Positions 24,107-33,234 are shown, counted from the stretch's first letter. The stretch is 64,000 nucleotides of DNA from DTKD01 sp050948905 (GCA_050948905.1 JBMNES010000001.1:2108001-2172000); one strand, 5' to 3'. Notes: generated by a model from the letters alone, not told the origin. A program made the numbers and translations.

Positions 24107-24872
24107 TCAAAGACAAAGCCATCCAACATACGGGCTGATTGCGCTCTTTAGTGCTATTCTAATAGCCCTGTCGACTTGCATTTGCAAAGCACAGACGGTT
24201 GTCCCGAACATACAGATCGGTCTCGGACAGTCAAAAGGCCCAGAGGATGTCTCCAGCAGCATTCAAATACTGTTGATACTCACGGTGCTTTCGCTTGCGC
24301 CTGCGCTGCTGATAATGCTGACCTCTTTCACCCGCATAATCATTGTGCTCTCCTTCACAAGAAGCGCGCTCGGCTCGCCGCAGGTCCCGCCGAACACGGT
24401 GCTCATCGGCCTGGCATTATTCCTGACTTTCTTCACGATGGCCCCTGTGTTGCAGTCCATAAATACAACTGCCCTGCAACCTTACGTGAAGCATCAGATA
24501 TCCTTTGATCAGGCCACCGATAACGCCTGCGTGCCGCTCAAAACATTTATGCTCAAGCAGACCCGGGCGAAGGACATAGCGCTGTTTATTTCGCTATCCA
24601 AATCGCCCAGGCCGCACACCGAGGCCGACCTGGCAATGACAACCCTGATCCCCGCGTTTCTGATCAGCGAATTGAAGACCGCCTTTACCATAGGTTTCGT
24701 GATCTTCATCCCGTTTCTGATCATAGATATGGTGGTCTCGGTGACGTTGATGTCTATGGGAATGATGATGCTGCCTCCGGTGCTTATTTCTCTGCCTTTT
24801 AAGATTCTATTATTCGTATTAGTCGACGGCTGGCATCTCGTCGCCAGATCGCTGGCTATGAGTTTCCATTAG
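24099..24872 (+). CDS. fliP: Flagellar export gate protein FliP
   Basis: A 257-residue export-gate subunit with a cleavable N-terminal signal (residues 1-31) and four membrane helices. Family signatures are clear: SIQILLILTVLSLAPALLIMLTSFTR, RSALGSPQVPPNTVLIGLALFLTFF, LIPAFLISELKTAFTIGFVIFIPFLIIDMVVS and MGMMMLPPVLISLPFKILLF (each a separate motif region). It forms the pentameric core of the gate with FliQ and FliR. Confidence 0.96.
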   Translation: MRNQRQSHPTYGLIALFSAILIALSTCICKAQTVVPNIQIGLGQSKGPEDVSSSIQILLILTVLSLAPALLIMLTSFTRIIIVLSFTRSALGSPQVPPNTVLIGLALFLTFFTMAPVLQSINTTALQPYVKHQISFDQATDNACVPLKTFMLKQTRAKDIALFISLSKSPRPHTEADLAMTTLIPAFLISELKTAFTIGFVIFIPFLIIDMVVSVTLMSMGMMMLPPVLISLPFKILLFVLVDGWHLVARSLAMSFH

Positions 24873-24894
24873 TTTTAATTGCTGAGGATTCAAT

Positions 24895-25164
24895 ATGACA
24901 GATTCAGGTGTTCTCGAACTAGCACAAAGATCGGTAATGGTGGCGTTGATGCTCGCCGCGCCGGTGCTTGGGTTCGGGCTGGTGGTAGGACTGCTGGTAA
25001 GCGTATTCCAGGCGGCCACACAGATACAGGAGATGACTCTCAGCTTCGTGCCGAAGATACTGGCGGCGGTAACGGCCCTGGTGCTATTCGGCCCGTGGAT
25101 GCTGCGAAGCATGGTCACCTTCACCACCAAGCTCTTCACGACTCTGCCGAATCTGGCAAAGTAA
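24895..25164 (+). CDS. fliQ: Flagellar export gate protein FliQ
   Basis: An 89-residue protein with two transmembrane helices (about 15-40 and 52-75). The typical FliQ segment APVLGFGLVVGLLVSVFQAATQIQEMTL is followed by FVPKILAAV. It starts 22 bases after fliP behind GCTGAGGATT. Unusually, the 313 bases before fliR hold a tandem repeat array rather than a direct junction. Confidence 0.95.
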   Translation: MTDSGVLELAQRSVMVALMLAAPVLGFGLVVGLLVSVFQAATQIQEMTLSFVPKILAAVTALVLFGPWMLRSMVTFTTKLFTTLPNLAK

Positions 25165-25170
25165 CAAAAA

Positions 25171-25360
25171 GTAGTGGCCGATCTCAGTCTCGGCCAGATA
25201 TACAAAAAATGTAGTGGCCGGCCTCCGTCCCGGCCAGGCATATACCAAAAAATGTAGTGGCCGATCTCCGTCCCGGCCAGATATACAAAAGACGTAGTGG
25301 CCGATCTCAGTCCCGGCCAGATATACAAAAAATGTAGTGGCCGGTCTCCGTCCCGGCTAG
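25171..25360. repeat. Tandem array of five 40-43-base hairpin repeats
   Basis: Five copies start at 25171, 25211, 25254, 25294 and 25334, each opening GTAGTGGCCG. Every copy contains a palindrome: copy 1 TGGCCGA/TCGGCCA, copy 2 TGGCCGG/CCGGCCA (a compensatory change), with an 8-base loop (TCTCAGTC or TCTCCGTC). An ATATACAAAA-type spacer separates the copies. The core GATCTCCG relates the array to the single elements at 1460-1515 and 16743. With the TTTCGA repeats that follow, it fills the whole 25165-25477 gap; I see no gene there. Confidence 0.85.
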
Positions 25361-25367
25361 CTAATGT

Positions 25368-25422
25368 CGTCATTTCGAACTAAAAATATTGTCATTTCGA
25401 GCGCAGCGAGAAATCTGCTTTT
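25368..25422 (+). repeat. Dispersed TTTCGA-type repeats, one partial and one full copy
   Basis: A partial copy (GTCATTTCGAAC, 25370-25381) precedes a full 33-base copy (25390-25422) that matches the inverted sequence at 1397-1429 with three differences. A seed of the same sequence recurs at 37474-37485. Confidence 0.7.
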
Positions 25423-25477
25423 CCGAATAACACAAACCCGGTCGGACTTCAACCCTCCGACCTCGGACACCTAAAAC

Positions 25478-26254
25478 ATGCAGATCGGATTCTGGACAAT
25501 TTCACAGGTCATCACCTTCGTCCTCGTGCTGGTGCGCGTGGCTGGGATATTCACCGTCGCGCCGATCTTCGGCAACGTGAACGTGGCCCCGATGGTGCGC
25601 GTCGGGATGGCAATGTGCCTGGCTTTTGTCTTTTTGCCGATGGCTCATTTCGATGCGACTAATCTCGATACATTGTCCTTTGCACTGGTCATAGCCAAGG
25701 AGGCGTTGATCGGAATAGTGATGGGGTTTCTCGCATCGATGATATTCACTGCTATACAGATGGCGGGTTCGTTTATAGACCTGCAGGTCGGGTTTGGGTT
25801 TGCAAACGTCATTGACCCGATGATGAAGCAGCACAGCGCCGTCATCGGACAACTCTACAACTTCGCCGCCACGCTGCTGTTTTTGGCTCTTAATGGTCAT
25901 CATCTGATGATACGCGGCTTGGCGCAGAGTTTTTCCGCCATACCCCTCGGCACTGCGGTTTTCCCCGCGGAAGCAACTTCGGGAATTCTGCAAATCTTCG
26001 TGCTGTTATTCGTAGCTTCACTGAAGATAGGCGCACCCGTGGTAGGGGCGATTTTCCTCACCGACGTCGCACTGGGGATTCTTGCCCGCACGGTGCCGCA
26101 ACTTAATGTATTTGTGGTCGGGTTCCCGGCCAAATTGACCGTGGGAATGCTTGCGGTCTTTGCGGTGCTGCCGTTAACGTTCGCTGTGATGAGCGGGCTA
26201 TTCGGCGGGCTGGAACGCGATCTGCTGCGCTTGCTGCAGTATATGGGTGGATAA
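25478..26254 (+). CDS. fliR: Flagellar export gate protein FliR
   Basis: A 258-residue membrane protein with about six helices. It has the FliR pattern FVLVLVRVAGIFTVAPIFG, KEALIGIVMGFLASMIFTAIQMAGSFID and GFGFANVIDP. It completes the FliPQR gate and is followed directly, with no gap, by flhB (GTGGATAAATGG junction). The long repeat-bearing gap before it may mean its expression depends on read-through. Confidence 0.95.
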   Translation: MQIGFWTISQVITFVLVLVRVAGIFTVAPIFGNVNVAPMVRVGMAMCLAFVFLPMAHFDATNLDTLSFALVIAKEALIGIVMGFLASMIFTAIQMAGSFIDLQVGFGFANVIDPMMKQHSAVIGQLYNFAATLLFLALNGHHLMIRGLAQSFSAIPLGTAVFPAEATSGILQIFVLLFVASLKIGAPVVGAIFLTDVALGILARTVPQLNVFVVGFPAKLTVGMLAVFAVLPLTFAVMSGLFGGLERDLLRLLQYMGG

Positions 26255-27319
26255 ATGGCGTTAGAGGACAAAACCGAGGCCCCAACCCCCCGCAGGCGGC
26301 AGGAAGCGCGCGAAGAAGGCCAGGTGGCCCGCAGTATGGAGCTCGGCTCGGCGATGGTGCTGGTCGCTGCTCTGTTGCTGATAAAGGCATTCGGCCCATC
26401 AATGGTAGGATGCCTGAAGGGCATCACAATTGATTCCCTCACCTACTTCCCCTCCCGCGATTTTACCATCAACGGCGTTACCGGATACCTGGCACGGTTA
26501 TTGCTACAAACCGGCACGGCCGTTGCTCCGTTATTAATCGGAGTTGCGGTGGTTGGGTTTTTGAGCAGTGCGCTACAGGTTGGGTTGGTATTCTCGCCGA
26601 AGGCGCTTCAGTTCAAGGCGGAAAGAATCAATCCGTTATCAGGCATAGCCAGGATGTTCTCCGCAAAAGCTGGAGTCGAACTGCTCAAGTCGATCGCGAA
26701 GATTCTGATTGTCGGCTACACAGTATTCTCGTTTTTGAGAGCAAAGCACGCCGATATGCAGAGCCTGGTAGGGGGAGATTATCTTACTTCCTGCACCGTG
26801 ATCGGCGGGTTGACCTGGGCGCTTTTAATGAGGTCGGCGCTGTGCCTGTTTGTGATAGCCGCCCTGGACTATATTTTTCAGAAGTCGCAGCTCGAAAAAC
26901 AGTTGCGAATGACGAAACAAGAGGTCAAAGAGGATTACAAACGCACCGAAGGCGACCCGCTGCTGAGGTCGAGAATACGACAGAAGCAACGGGAGATGTC
27001 CAGCCAGCGAATGATGCTGGAGGTGCCGAAGGCCGATGTGGTAGTCACGAACCCGACGCACTACGCCGTTGCGCTGAAGTACGACTCAGAGGCCTCAGCG
27101 GCTCCGATCGTAGTCGCAAAAGGCCAGAGGCTGATCGCACAGCGCATAAAAGATATCGCGACCGAGGCGCATGTTCCCATTGTGGAAAACGTGCAACTGG
27201 CGAGAGCGCTGTATGCTTCGGTTGAGGTCGGTCAGGAGATTCCTGCTGATCTATACCAGGCGGTGGCCGAGATTCTGGCCTATGTCTATAAACTGAGTCA
27301 CAGACTACAAAGTGCATAA
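26255..27319 (+). CDS. flhB: Flagellar export switch protein FlhB
   Basis: A 354-residue export protein with four transmembrane helices in the first 210 residues and a cytoplasmic domain that autocleaves to switch substrates from hook to filament type. The N-terminal EDKTEAPTPRRRQEAREEGQVARS motif and the NPTH autocleavage site (about 264-267, in VVVTNPTHYAVAL) are intact. FliK, the hook-length signal, is encoded 9 kb upstream in the same cluster. Confidence 0.96.
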   Translation: MALEDKTEAPTPRRRQEAREEGQVARSMELGSAMVLVAALLLIKAFGPSMVGCLKGITIDSLTYFPSRDFTINGVTGYLARLLLQTGTAVAPLLIGVAVVGFLSSALQVGLVFSPKALQFKAERINPLSGIARMFSAKAGVELLKSIAKILIVGYTVFSFLRAKHADMQSLVGGDYLTSCTVIGGLTWALLMRSALCLFVIAALDYIFQKSQLEKQLRMTKQEVKEDYKRTEGDPLLRSRIRQKQREMSSQRMMLEVPKADVVVTNPTHYAVALKYDSEASAAPIVVAKGQRLIAQRIKDIATEAHVPIVENVQLARALYASVEVGQEIPADLYQAVAEILAYVYKLSHRLQSA

Positions 27320-27361
27320 CGTTTGGACGTTGGAGCGTTCAAACGTTTCAACGGACAAACG

Positions 27362-29455
27362 ATGAGTGATACAACTACACAACCGAATCTGGGTATGCTG
27401 GGCCGGCATAGTGACATAATGGTCGCTGTTGCCGCTGTAATGGTCGTAGGGATGATGATTCTCCCGATGCCGCACTGGCTGCTCGATATTCTCCTATGCG
27501 GAAACATCGCACTGGCTCTCTCCATTCTACTGGTGACGATGTACACCTCACAGCCTCTGGAGTTCAGTTCGTTTCCATCAATGCTGCTGATGACCACGCT
27601 GTTCAGGTTGTCGTTGAACATCTCCGCCACCCGCCTTATTCTGCTGCACGCAAGCGCAGGCCAGGTGATCTCTTCATTTGGATCAGTGGTGGTCGGAGGC
27701 AACTACGTCGTCGGTATAGTAGTCTTCGCAATTCTGGTCGTGATTCAGTTCATCGTCATCACATCCGGCGCAGGCAGGGTAGCCGAAGTCGCAGCCCGAT
27801 TCACCCTAGACGCTATGCCCGGCAAGCAGATGGCCATTGACGCCGACCTCAGCGCTGGCCTGATAGACGAAGCCGAGGCCAGGCGACGCCGTTCCGAAAT
27901 ATCCAGAGAAGCGGATTTCTACGGAGCGATGGACGGCGCCGGCAAGTTCGTTCGCGGTGACGCTATCGCCGCGATTATTATGATCATAGTAAACGTCATC
28001 GGCGGTTTCGTGGTAGGCGTGGCGCAGCGTGGCATGAACCTCACCGACGCGCTTCAGACCTATACATTGCTCACCGTTGGTGAAGGCCTCGTCACTCAGA
28101 TTCCCGCGCTGCTGGTCTCCACATCTATGGGTCTTATGGTGACCAAAAACGGCGGAGAAAAGAGCCTTGGCTTCGAGCTGGTCAGCCAGATTTGCTCAAA
28201 ACCAAAGGCCCTTGCCATCACAGCCGCGGTATTCACCATTATGATGGTCGTGCCCGGCATGCCGAAGCTGCCTCTGCTGCTGGCTGCTGCGATCTGTGGC
28301 ACGGCTGCTTATATGCTTTCTCAAAGCGTCAAACAATCCGAGGAAGACGAGAAGCGACGCTCTGAACTGCAGCGCGAAGCTCCCAAGGCTCCGGAGTCCA
28401 TGACCGACTTGATCGGTGTCGACCCGCTCACATTGGAAATCGGTTATGGGCTGATTCCGCTTGCTGATCCCAAACAGGGCGGCGATTTGCTCGATAGAAT
28501 AACTATGATCCGCAGGCAGGCGGCGATGGAGATGGGCGTGTTGGTTCCGGCAATCCGGGTTCGCGATAACGTCCAGCTCGGATCCAACGAATATGTGGTA
28601 AGACTCCGCGGCACTGAGACTGCGCGTGGAGAAATATTCCCCGAACAGTATCTGGCTATGAACCCCGGCGTCGCCACAGACAAGTTGACCGGAATAGAGA
28701 CCACAGAGCCCGCCTTTGGGCTTCCTGCGACCTGGATAGCAGAGAGCCAGAAGATGTTCGCTGAGGTTGCGGGATATACCGTCGTCGAACCGGCTACTGT
28801 CCTGGTCACTCATCTTACAGAAATAGTGCGCAGACATTCCGCCGAGTTGTTGACTCGCCAGGAGACTCAGGACATCATCGATGCCGCCAAGCAAGAGGCG
28901 CCTGCGGTGGTAAATGAGCTTATTCCGGAGTCTATGGCGATCGGCGACGTGCAGAAAGTACTGCAAAACCTGCTGCGTGAGCGAGTATCAGTCAAGGACA
29001 TCGTCACTATCCTGGAGGCGTTGGCAGATTATGCGCCATCCACCAAGGACACCGATATCCTCACCGAATATGTCCGCCAGCGCCTGGGGCTTGCGATATG
29101 CCGCCGCTATGCTGCTGACAACGGTACCCTAACTGTGCTTACTCTTCATCCTGCCGCCGAACAGATGATTCTCGACGGCGTTCGCCAGACAGAACTCGGC
29201 GCGAGGCTCATACTCGATTCCGCGCAGGTACAGGAATTGCTGACAGCAGTACGTGACCAGATCGAGCTTATGGCTCAACAGGGTCACGAACCGGTCATCC
29301 TGTGCTCGCCCAGGACAAGGCTGCACGTGCGCAGGCTGATCGAACAGAATTTCCCGACCGTAGCGGTTCTCTCGTATGCCGAGATCGCTCCGGACGTCAA
29401 TATCGAATCTATAGGATTAGTCACACTTAACGAAAGAATGGTGGCAGCGGCTTAA
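27362..29455 (+). CDS. flhA: Flagellar export apparatus protein FlhA
   Basis: A 697-residue export component with eight N-terminal transmembrane helices (to about residue 330) and a large cytoplasmic nonameric ring domain that docks substrates and chaperones. Signature regions include the FHIPEP-type segment (EFSSFPSMLLMTTLFRLSLNISATR) and GRVAEVAARFTLDAMPGKQMAIDADL. I prefer the ATG at 27362; an upstream TTG (27323) would add 13 residues from a repetitive segment. The 40 bases before the ATG consist of imperfect repeats of AACGTTT/GGACGTTGGAG type. Confidence 0.94.
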   Translation: MSDTTTQPNLGMLGRHSDIMVAVAAVMVVGMMILPMPHWLLDILLCGNIALALSILLVTMYTSQPLEFSSFPSMLLMTTLFRLSLNISATRLILLHASAGQVISSFGSVVVGGNYVVGIVVFAILVVIQFIVITSGAGRVAEVAARFTLDAMPGKQMAIDADLSAGLIDEAEARRRRSEISREADFYGAMDGAGKFVRGDAIAAIIMIIVNVIGGFVVGVAQRGMNLTDALQTYTLLTVGEGLVTQIPALLVSTSMGLMVTKNGGEKSLGFELVSQICSKPKALAITAAVFTIMMVVPGMPKLPLLLAAAICGTAAYMLSQSVKQSEEDEKRRSELQREAPKAPESMTDLIGVDPLTLEIGYGLIPLADPKQGGDLLDRITMIRRQAAMEMGVLVPAIRVRDNVQLGSNEYVVRLRGTETARGEIFPEQYLAMNPGVATDKLTGIETTEPAFGLPATWIAESQKMFAEVAGYTVVEPATVLVTHLTEIVRRHSAELLTRQETQDIIDAAKQEAPAVVNELIPESMAIGDVQKVLQNLLRERVSVKDIVTILEALADYAPSTKDTDILTEYVRQRLGLAICRRYAADNGTLTVLTLHPAAEQMILDGVRQTELGARLILDSAQVQELLTAVRDQIELMAQQGHEPVILCSPRTRLHVRRLIEQNFPTVAVLSYAEIAPDVNIESIGLVTLNERMVAAA

Positions 29456-30582
29456 TGCGAATCAAAACATTTCAAGCAAATACTATGCAGGATGCGCTGG
29501 CGCAGGCCCGCGCGGAACTCGGCGAGGACGCCATTGTGCTTAACAGCAAGCACGTCAAGGCTGGCGGAGTATTGGGATTAGGCGGAGGCACGCGGGTGGA
29601 GCTAATGGCAGCGGTCGACGACCAGGCTGAGGCTACGCAAGCCAAAGTCGAGGCTCCCGTTACTGCAACGCCGATTCGAACTGTCGCAAGCGCCTACGCT
29701 GGGACAGCTACCATCGAGCGGCCCGTAGTAGTCGAATCTGAGCCTGAAAACAGCAACGAGATAAGCCAGATACGCGCTGAACTTCGCGATTTAGGCGAGG
29801 TGGTGAAGAGGTTGCTCTCATCACAGCCACAGCCTACCGCCGAAGATCTGCCGCTTCTTCTCAGGCTTGGCATAGATGAGCGAATCGCTCGCTCCGCGCT
29901 GGCGGATTTGATGCCTTTAAGCAACATAGTCGAGTTAGCCTCCGCTCTCGCCGGCAAGATGCAGGCGTTTGTCGCGCCGCCTGTCCTTGAGCAAAGACAG
30001 GTAATCGCTCTCGTCGGCCCCACCGGCGTCGGCAAAACCACCACTCTGGCTAAACTCGCCGCCAGGTTCGCACTCGAACAGGGCAAAAAGACCGCTTTGG
30101 TCACGGCAGACACATTCAGAATCGGTGCAGTCGAGCAACTTCGCACCTATGCGAGAATTATGGGCCTGCCCCTTGAGATCGCCCTCTCACCAGAGGAAGT
30201 AACCGCCGGGGTTGAAAAGCACTCCGACAAGGACGTTATCCTTCTCGACACAGTCGGCCGCAGCCAGCGCAGCGAGGATCACATCGCCGAACTGAAGACC
30301 TTTGTGCAGGCCGCCAACCCGACCGAGATCTACCTCTGCGTCGCCGCTTCACAGAGCAGAGAGGTGCAAAACGAAGTCCTCGAAAAGATGGCCGTTCTAT
30401 CGCCTAGCAGGCTTGTCATCACCAAGATCGACGAATCGTGGGATCGCGGCAGTCTTATAAACCTGCCTATAAAATCCCAACTCCCTCTGGCCTGTCTGAC
30501 TATGGGCCAAAACGTGCCGCAGGACATCGACTTCGCCGACGCTGGCACGCTCGCTAAACTCGTTACGGAGGTCGCGCAGTGA
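29455..30582 (+). CDS. flhF: Flagellar SRP-like GTPase FlhF
   Basis: A 375-residue GTPase of the SRP family that sets flagellar number and placement. After a basic start (MRIKTFQANTMQDALAQARAELGEDAIVLNSK, a FlhF hallmark, quoted as a region) and a variable linker lies the NG domain: G1 VGPTGVGKTTTLAKLAA (about 186-202), the DTFRIGAVEQLRTYA motif and DTVGRSQR. It shares one base with the flhA stop and overlaps flhG by GTGA. FlhF and FlhG work as a pair. Confidence 0.94.
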   Translation: MRIKTFQANTMQDALAQARAELGEDAIVLNSKHVKAGGVLGLGGGTRVELMAAVDDQAEATQAKVEAPVTATPIRTVASAYAGTATIERPVVVESEPENSNEISQIRAELRDLGEVVKRLLSSQPQPTAEDLPLLLRLGIDERIARSALADLMPLSNIVELASALAGKMQAFVAPPVLEQRQVIALVGPTGVGKTTTLAKLAARFALEQGKKTALVTADTFRIGAVEQLRTYARIMGLPLEIALSPEEVTAGVEKHSDKDVILLDTVGRSQRSEDHIAELKTFVQAANPTEIYLCVAASQSREVQNEVLEKMAVLSPSRLVITKIDESWDRGSLINLPIKSQLPLACLTMGQNVPQDIDFADAGTLAKLVTEVAQ

Positions 30583-31439
30583 TCGATCAGGCCGATGCTT
30601 TGAGAAATCTGGTTCGTGATCGAGGCGTCAGTTTGCCCCGGCGGAGACGCTCCGATGTCTATAAAGTAGCCATCACATCCGGAAAGGGTGGGGTAGGCAA
30701 GACCAGTCTGGCGACGAATCTGGCTATCACTCTCGCTGCGATGTGCGGCCGAGCCTGGCTTATTGACGCGGATTTTGGATTATCCAACGCCGAAGTCCTG
30801 CTTGGGGTGAAACCCAAATATACTCTGGAAGATGTGGCAAGAGGCCGAATCGACCCATCTGCCGCCTGGACCGACTGCGGCGGCGGATTACGCTTGATCT
30901 CCTCCGGAACAGGGCTGGACGCTATGGCTAACCTCGACGGAATAACTGGCGCCGAGTTGATAAACTGGGTCTTGGAATCAGTGCCAGAGGACGGCATCGT
31001 TGTCATCGACACCGCGCCCGGCATAGACGACTCGGTGATCTCGTTGTTATCTTTAGCCGACGAGGTTTTGGTGGTTACAACACCGGAGCCTACTTCGATT
31101 ACAGACAGCTATGCCGCAATAAAAGTGCTCACACAGTCTCAGCCGGACTGCCAGATATCTTTAGTCTCAAATTGCTGCTCAAGCCCATCTCAGGCCGGAG
31201 TTGTGGCCAAAGGGCTGGACGGTATATGTAAACGCTTCCTTGCCAGAAGTTTCCAGCGACACGAATACGTGCCATCCGATGCCGCAGTCAGACACGCAAT
31301 TCTGACTCGGCGCCCGTTTGCGACACACGCGCCCAACTCCCCCGCCACAGTATGGCTGCGGAGAATGGCGATTAAACTGACTGAACGGCGTCGGAAGAGC
31401 CATTCATCACACGCTGGCCCGGCTTTGGTGGAGGTATAG
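30579..31439 (+). CDS. flhG: Flagellar number regulator FlhG (MinD-like ATPase)
   Basis: A 286-residue MinD/ParA-type ATPase. It has the FlhG N-terminal activator helix with the DQA motif (DQADALRNLV, residues 3-12), which stimulates FlhF GTPase activity, then a deviant Walker A KGGVGKTS (36-43), LIDADFGLSNAEVLLG and VVIDTAPGIDDSV. The start is GTG within the flhF stop (GTGA). Confidence 0.93.
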   Translation: MIDQADALRNLVRDRGVSLPRRRRSDVYKVAITSGKGGVGKTSLATNLAITLAAMCGRAWLIDADFGLSNAEVLLGVKPKYTLEDVARGRIDPSAAWTDCGGGLRLISSGTGLDAMANLDGITGAELINWVLESVPEDGIVVIDTAPGIDDSVISLLSLADEVLVVTTPEPTSITDSYAAIKVLTQSQPDCQISLVSNCCSSPSQAGVVAKGLDGICKRFLARSFQRHEYVPSDAAVRHAILTRRPFATHAPNSPATVWLRRMAIKLTERRRKSHSSHAGPALVEV

Positions 31440-31440
31440 G

Positions 31441-31689
31441 ATGCTGCTCAAAGCAGCTCTTAAAATTATCAATCTGTTTCTCGCTCTGGCGGCGTTTCTC
31501 GTCGTGGGCTGCAATTCGCTATACAACGGCGAAGAGCTTATATGGGCTGTTCTGAAGGCAGTGGTGACATTCGCCGTCTGCTGGTTGCTCATAAACTGGT
31601 TTGCTGGTTTGCTCTCTTTGAGTGTCCAGGGTCCGGAGTCGGAAGACCCGGGAGAGGACACTGCTAAAGAAACCGCATCGGCTGATTAA
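31441..31689 (+). CDS. Small membrane protein between flhG and fliA
   Basis: An 82-residue protein I do not recognise. It has two hydrophobic segments (about 9-24 and 34-60) and an acidic, Glu/Asp-rich tail (about 63-82). It has a GGAGG ribosome site and starts one base after the flhG stop, so it is in the flagellar operon. The layout suggests a small inner-membrane accessory protein of flagellar assembly; nothing in the sequence gives a specific role. Confidence 0.75.
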   Translation: MLLKAALKIINLFLALAAFLVVGCNSLYNGEELIWAVLKAVVTFAVCWLLINWFAGLLSLSVQGPESEDPGEDTAKETASAD

Positions 31690-31703
31690 AGGATTTGAAC
31701 GTT

Positions 31704-32462
31704 ATGGATCAACGGACACGACTCTGGCGTGATTTGAAGCGAAAAGGCAGTGAAAAAGCTCGCGAACAGCTTATCACAGAATACGCCTATCTCGCGAAAT
31801 ACGCCGTCGACAGGCTAAATCTCACCCCTCACGGTGTGATCGGCTACGAGGACCTGATCGGTCACGCGGTGGTTGGGTTGATAGACGCAGTCGAAAAATT
31901 CGACCCCGACCGCAATGTCAAGTTCGAGACTTATGCGCTGACACGCATTCGCGGCGAGGTAATCGACGTCATTCGCCAACTCGACTGGACACCCAGATCT
32001 GTCCGCAAGTACGAATCTGAATTAAGAGAAGTCTACTCTCGTCTGGAAGTTGATCTCAAACGTCCTCCCACCGACCAGGAAGTCGCAAATGATCTCGGCA
32101 TCGACATTTCAGACCTGGAGAAAAGACTTGCTGACATCGGCCAATCCGCGCTGCTGTCTCTTGATGAGGTCATCGCAACAGGTGGGGACATCAGTGCATC
32201 AAGTGCTGACAGCGACGACGATCCTGCCTCACAGGCCGAGCGATCCGATCAAAAACAACTATTGGCCAGGGCAATCGACGAACTACCTGAGCGTGAACGC
32301 ACAGTGATCGCGCTCTACTATTACGAGGATTTAACACAAAAAGAAATTGCGGCGGTGCTGGAGGTGACTGAGTCCCGCGTCTGCCAGATTCATACAAAGG
32401 CAATACTGAGGTTATCGGGCAAGCTCTCCCGCAATTTGTTATCTTATGCATTCGCCGCCTGA
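31704..32462 (+). CDS. fliA: Flagellar sigma factor sigma-28 (FliA/SigD/WhiG family)
   Basis: A 252-residue group 3 sigma factor for late flagellar genes. Regions 2, 3 and 4 are all present: LAKYAVDRLNLTPHGVIGYEDLIGHAVVGLIDAVEKFDP, RQLDWTPRSVRKYESEL, and the C-terminal ELPERERTVIALYYYEDLTQKEIAAVLEVTESRVCQIH (each named as a region). I chose the ATG at 31704 because AAAGGA lies upstream at suitable spacing. No flgM anti-sigma gene is nearby, and no late sigma-28 gene lies in the window. Confidence 0.95.
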   Translation: MDQRTRLWRDLKRKGSEKAREQLITEYAYLAKYAVDRLNLTPHGVIGYEDLIGHAVVGLIDAVEKFDPDRNVKFETYALTRIRGEVIDVIRQLDWTPRSVRKYESELREVYSRLEVDLKRPPTDQEVANDLGIDISDLEKRLADIGQSALLSLDEVIATGGDISASSADSDDDPASQAERSDQKQLLARAIDELPERERTVIALYYYEDLTQKEIAAVLEVTESRVCQIHTKAILRLSGKLSRNLLSYAFAA

Positions 32463-32477
32463 TAGGAGGTGACAGCG

Positions 32478-32762
32478 ATGGGACCAGAAGCAGCGAATCT
32501 GGCTGGCTCCCTTTCCAAATCGCTGGACATAGATAGATCGAAAAATGCGTCGTCCAGAGCTTCTGATGTAGCACAGGAGAAGAACACCCAGCGATTCGAC
32601 AGCGGCCTGCCGCCGATCAAGGCTGAAGAAGCCGATTCCATTCACAGAGCGCGACTGCTGCAACAACGTGAACGAAAGCGCAGGCAGATAGAACGGGAAA
32701 CTGCTCGGAAGCATAAAAACACACAACGGCCCGATGACGACGGACTGGATGTGATGGTGTAA
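32478..32762 (+). CDS. Small highly charged hypothetical protein downstream of fliA
   Basis: A 94-residue hydrophilic protein without membrane helix or signal peptide. Its second half is very basic (RLLQQRERKRRQIERETARKH) and predicted helical, and it ends in an acidic tail. A strong AGGAGGTGA ribosome site supports the ATG at 32478. It lies between fliA and a SwrB-like gene. I do not recognise the family. Confidence 0.7.
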   Translation: MGPEAANLAGSLSKSLDIDRSKNASSRASDVAQEKNTQRFDSGLPPIKAEEADSIHRARLLQQRERKRRQIERETARKHKNTQRPDDDGLDVMV

Positions 32763-32765
32763 ATC

Positions 32766-33176
32766 ATGGAAGTCTTATTCTCAATAATCACGTTAATAGG
32801 TATGGGTTACGCGGCCTTTATGGGCGTCAAATGGATGTCCAAAGCCAATAATATCTCAAGAAAAAAGAGCCAGCCTTTGTCTCCCACAGACCTGAAAGTG
32901 CTGGAGGAGAGCGCAGCCCGGTTGATGGCCGATCTCAAAGCGGCGGCGGATGAATGTGTCGCACGTGTGGAGTTCACCCTTGCAGAGGCCGAACATAGAA
33001 TGGCGGCCCTAAAATCGGACAGATCTTCCACCATCTCCCAGCAAATCGCCGCTCCCATTCAAAATCCAGGCGACCATATAGATGCCTTAGACAATTCGGC
33101 GTTTCTCAGCCCGCAACCAGGCATGACCACCGGAGAACTCGAACTTCTGCGGGGGCTGCGACAGTTGGCAAAATAG
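32766..33176 (+). CDS. Bitopic membrane/coiled-coil protein in the swrB (ylxL) position
   Basis: A 136-residue protein with one N-terminal transmembrane helix (about 3-24), a basic stop-transfer segment, a helical Ala/Glu-rich region (about 40-82) and a C-terminal helix ending GELELLRGLRQLAK. This layout and its place as last gene after the flagellar sigma factor match SwrB/YlxL of Bacillus, which promotes assembly of the FliP gate. Sequence similarity is too weak to claim identity. A terminator follows its stop codon. Confidence 0.75.
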   Translation: MEVLFSIITLIGMGYAAFMGVKWMSKANNISRKKSQPLSPTDLKVLEESAARLMADLKAAADECVARVEFTLAEAEHRMAALKSDRSSTISQQIAAPIQNPGDHIDALDNSAFLSPQPGMTTGELELLRGLRQLAK

Positions 33177-33200
33177 CCCGGAGCATCCTGATCCGGGCTA
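33174..33200 (+). terminator. Terminator at the end of the flagellar cluster
   Basis: A perfect 9-bp stem (TAGCCCGGA, 33174-33182, with TCCGGGCTA, 33192-33200) overlaps the stop codon of the last flagellar gene and is followed by TTAAT. It lies between convergent genes and may serve both strands. Confidence 0.65.
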
Positions 33201-33234
33201 TTAATCTACGGATAACGCCACTCGCCCTTAACTG

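Noticed and set aside
25171..25360. CRISPR array
   Set aside because: The repeats are palindromic and spaced by near-identical short sequence rather than unique spacers, and no cas genes are near.
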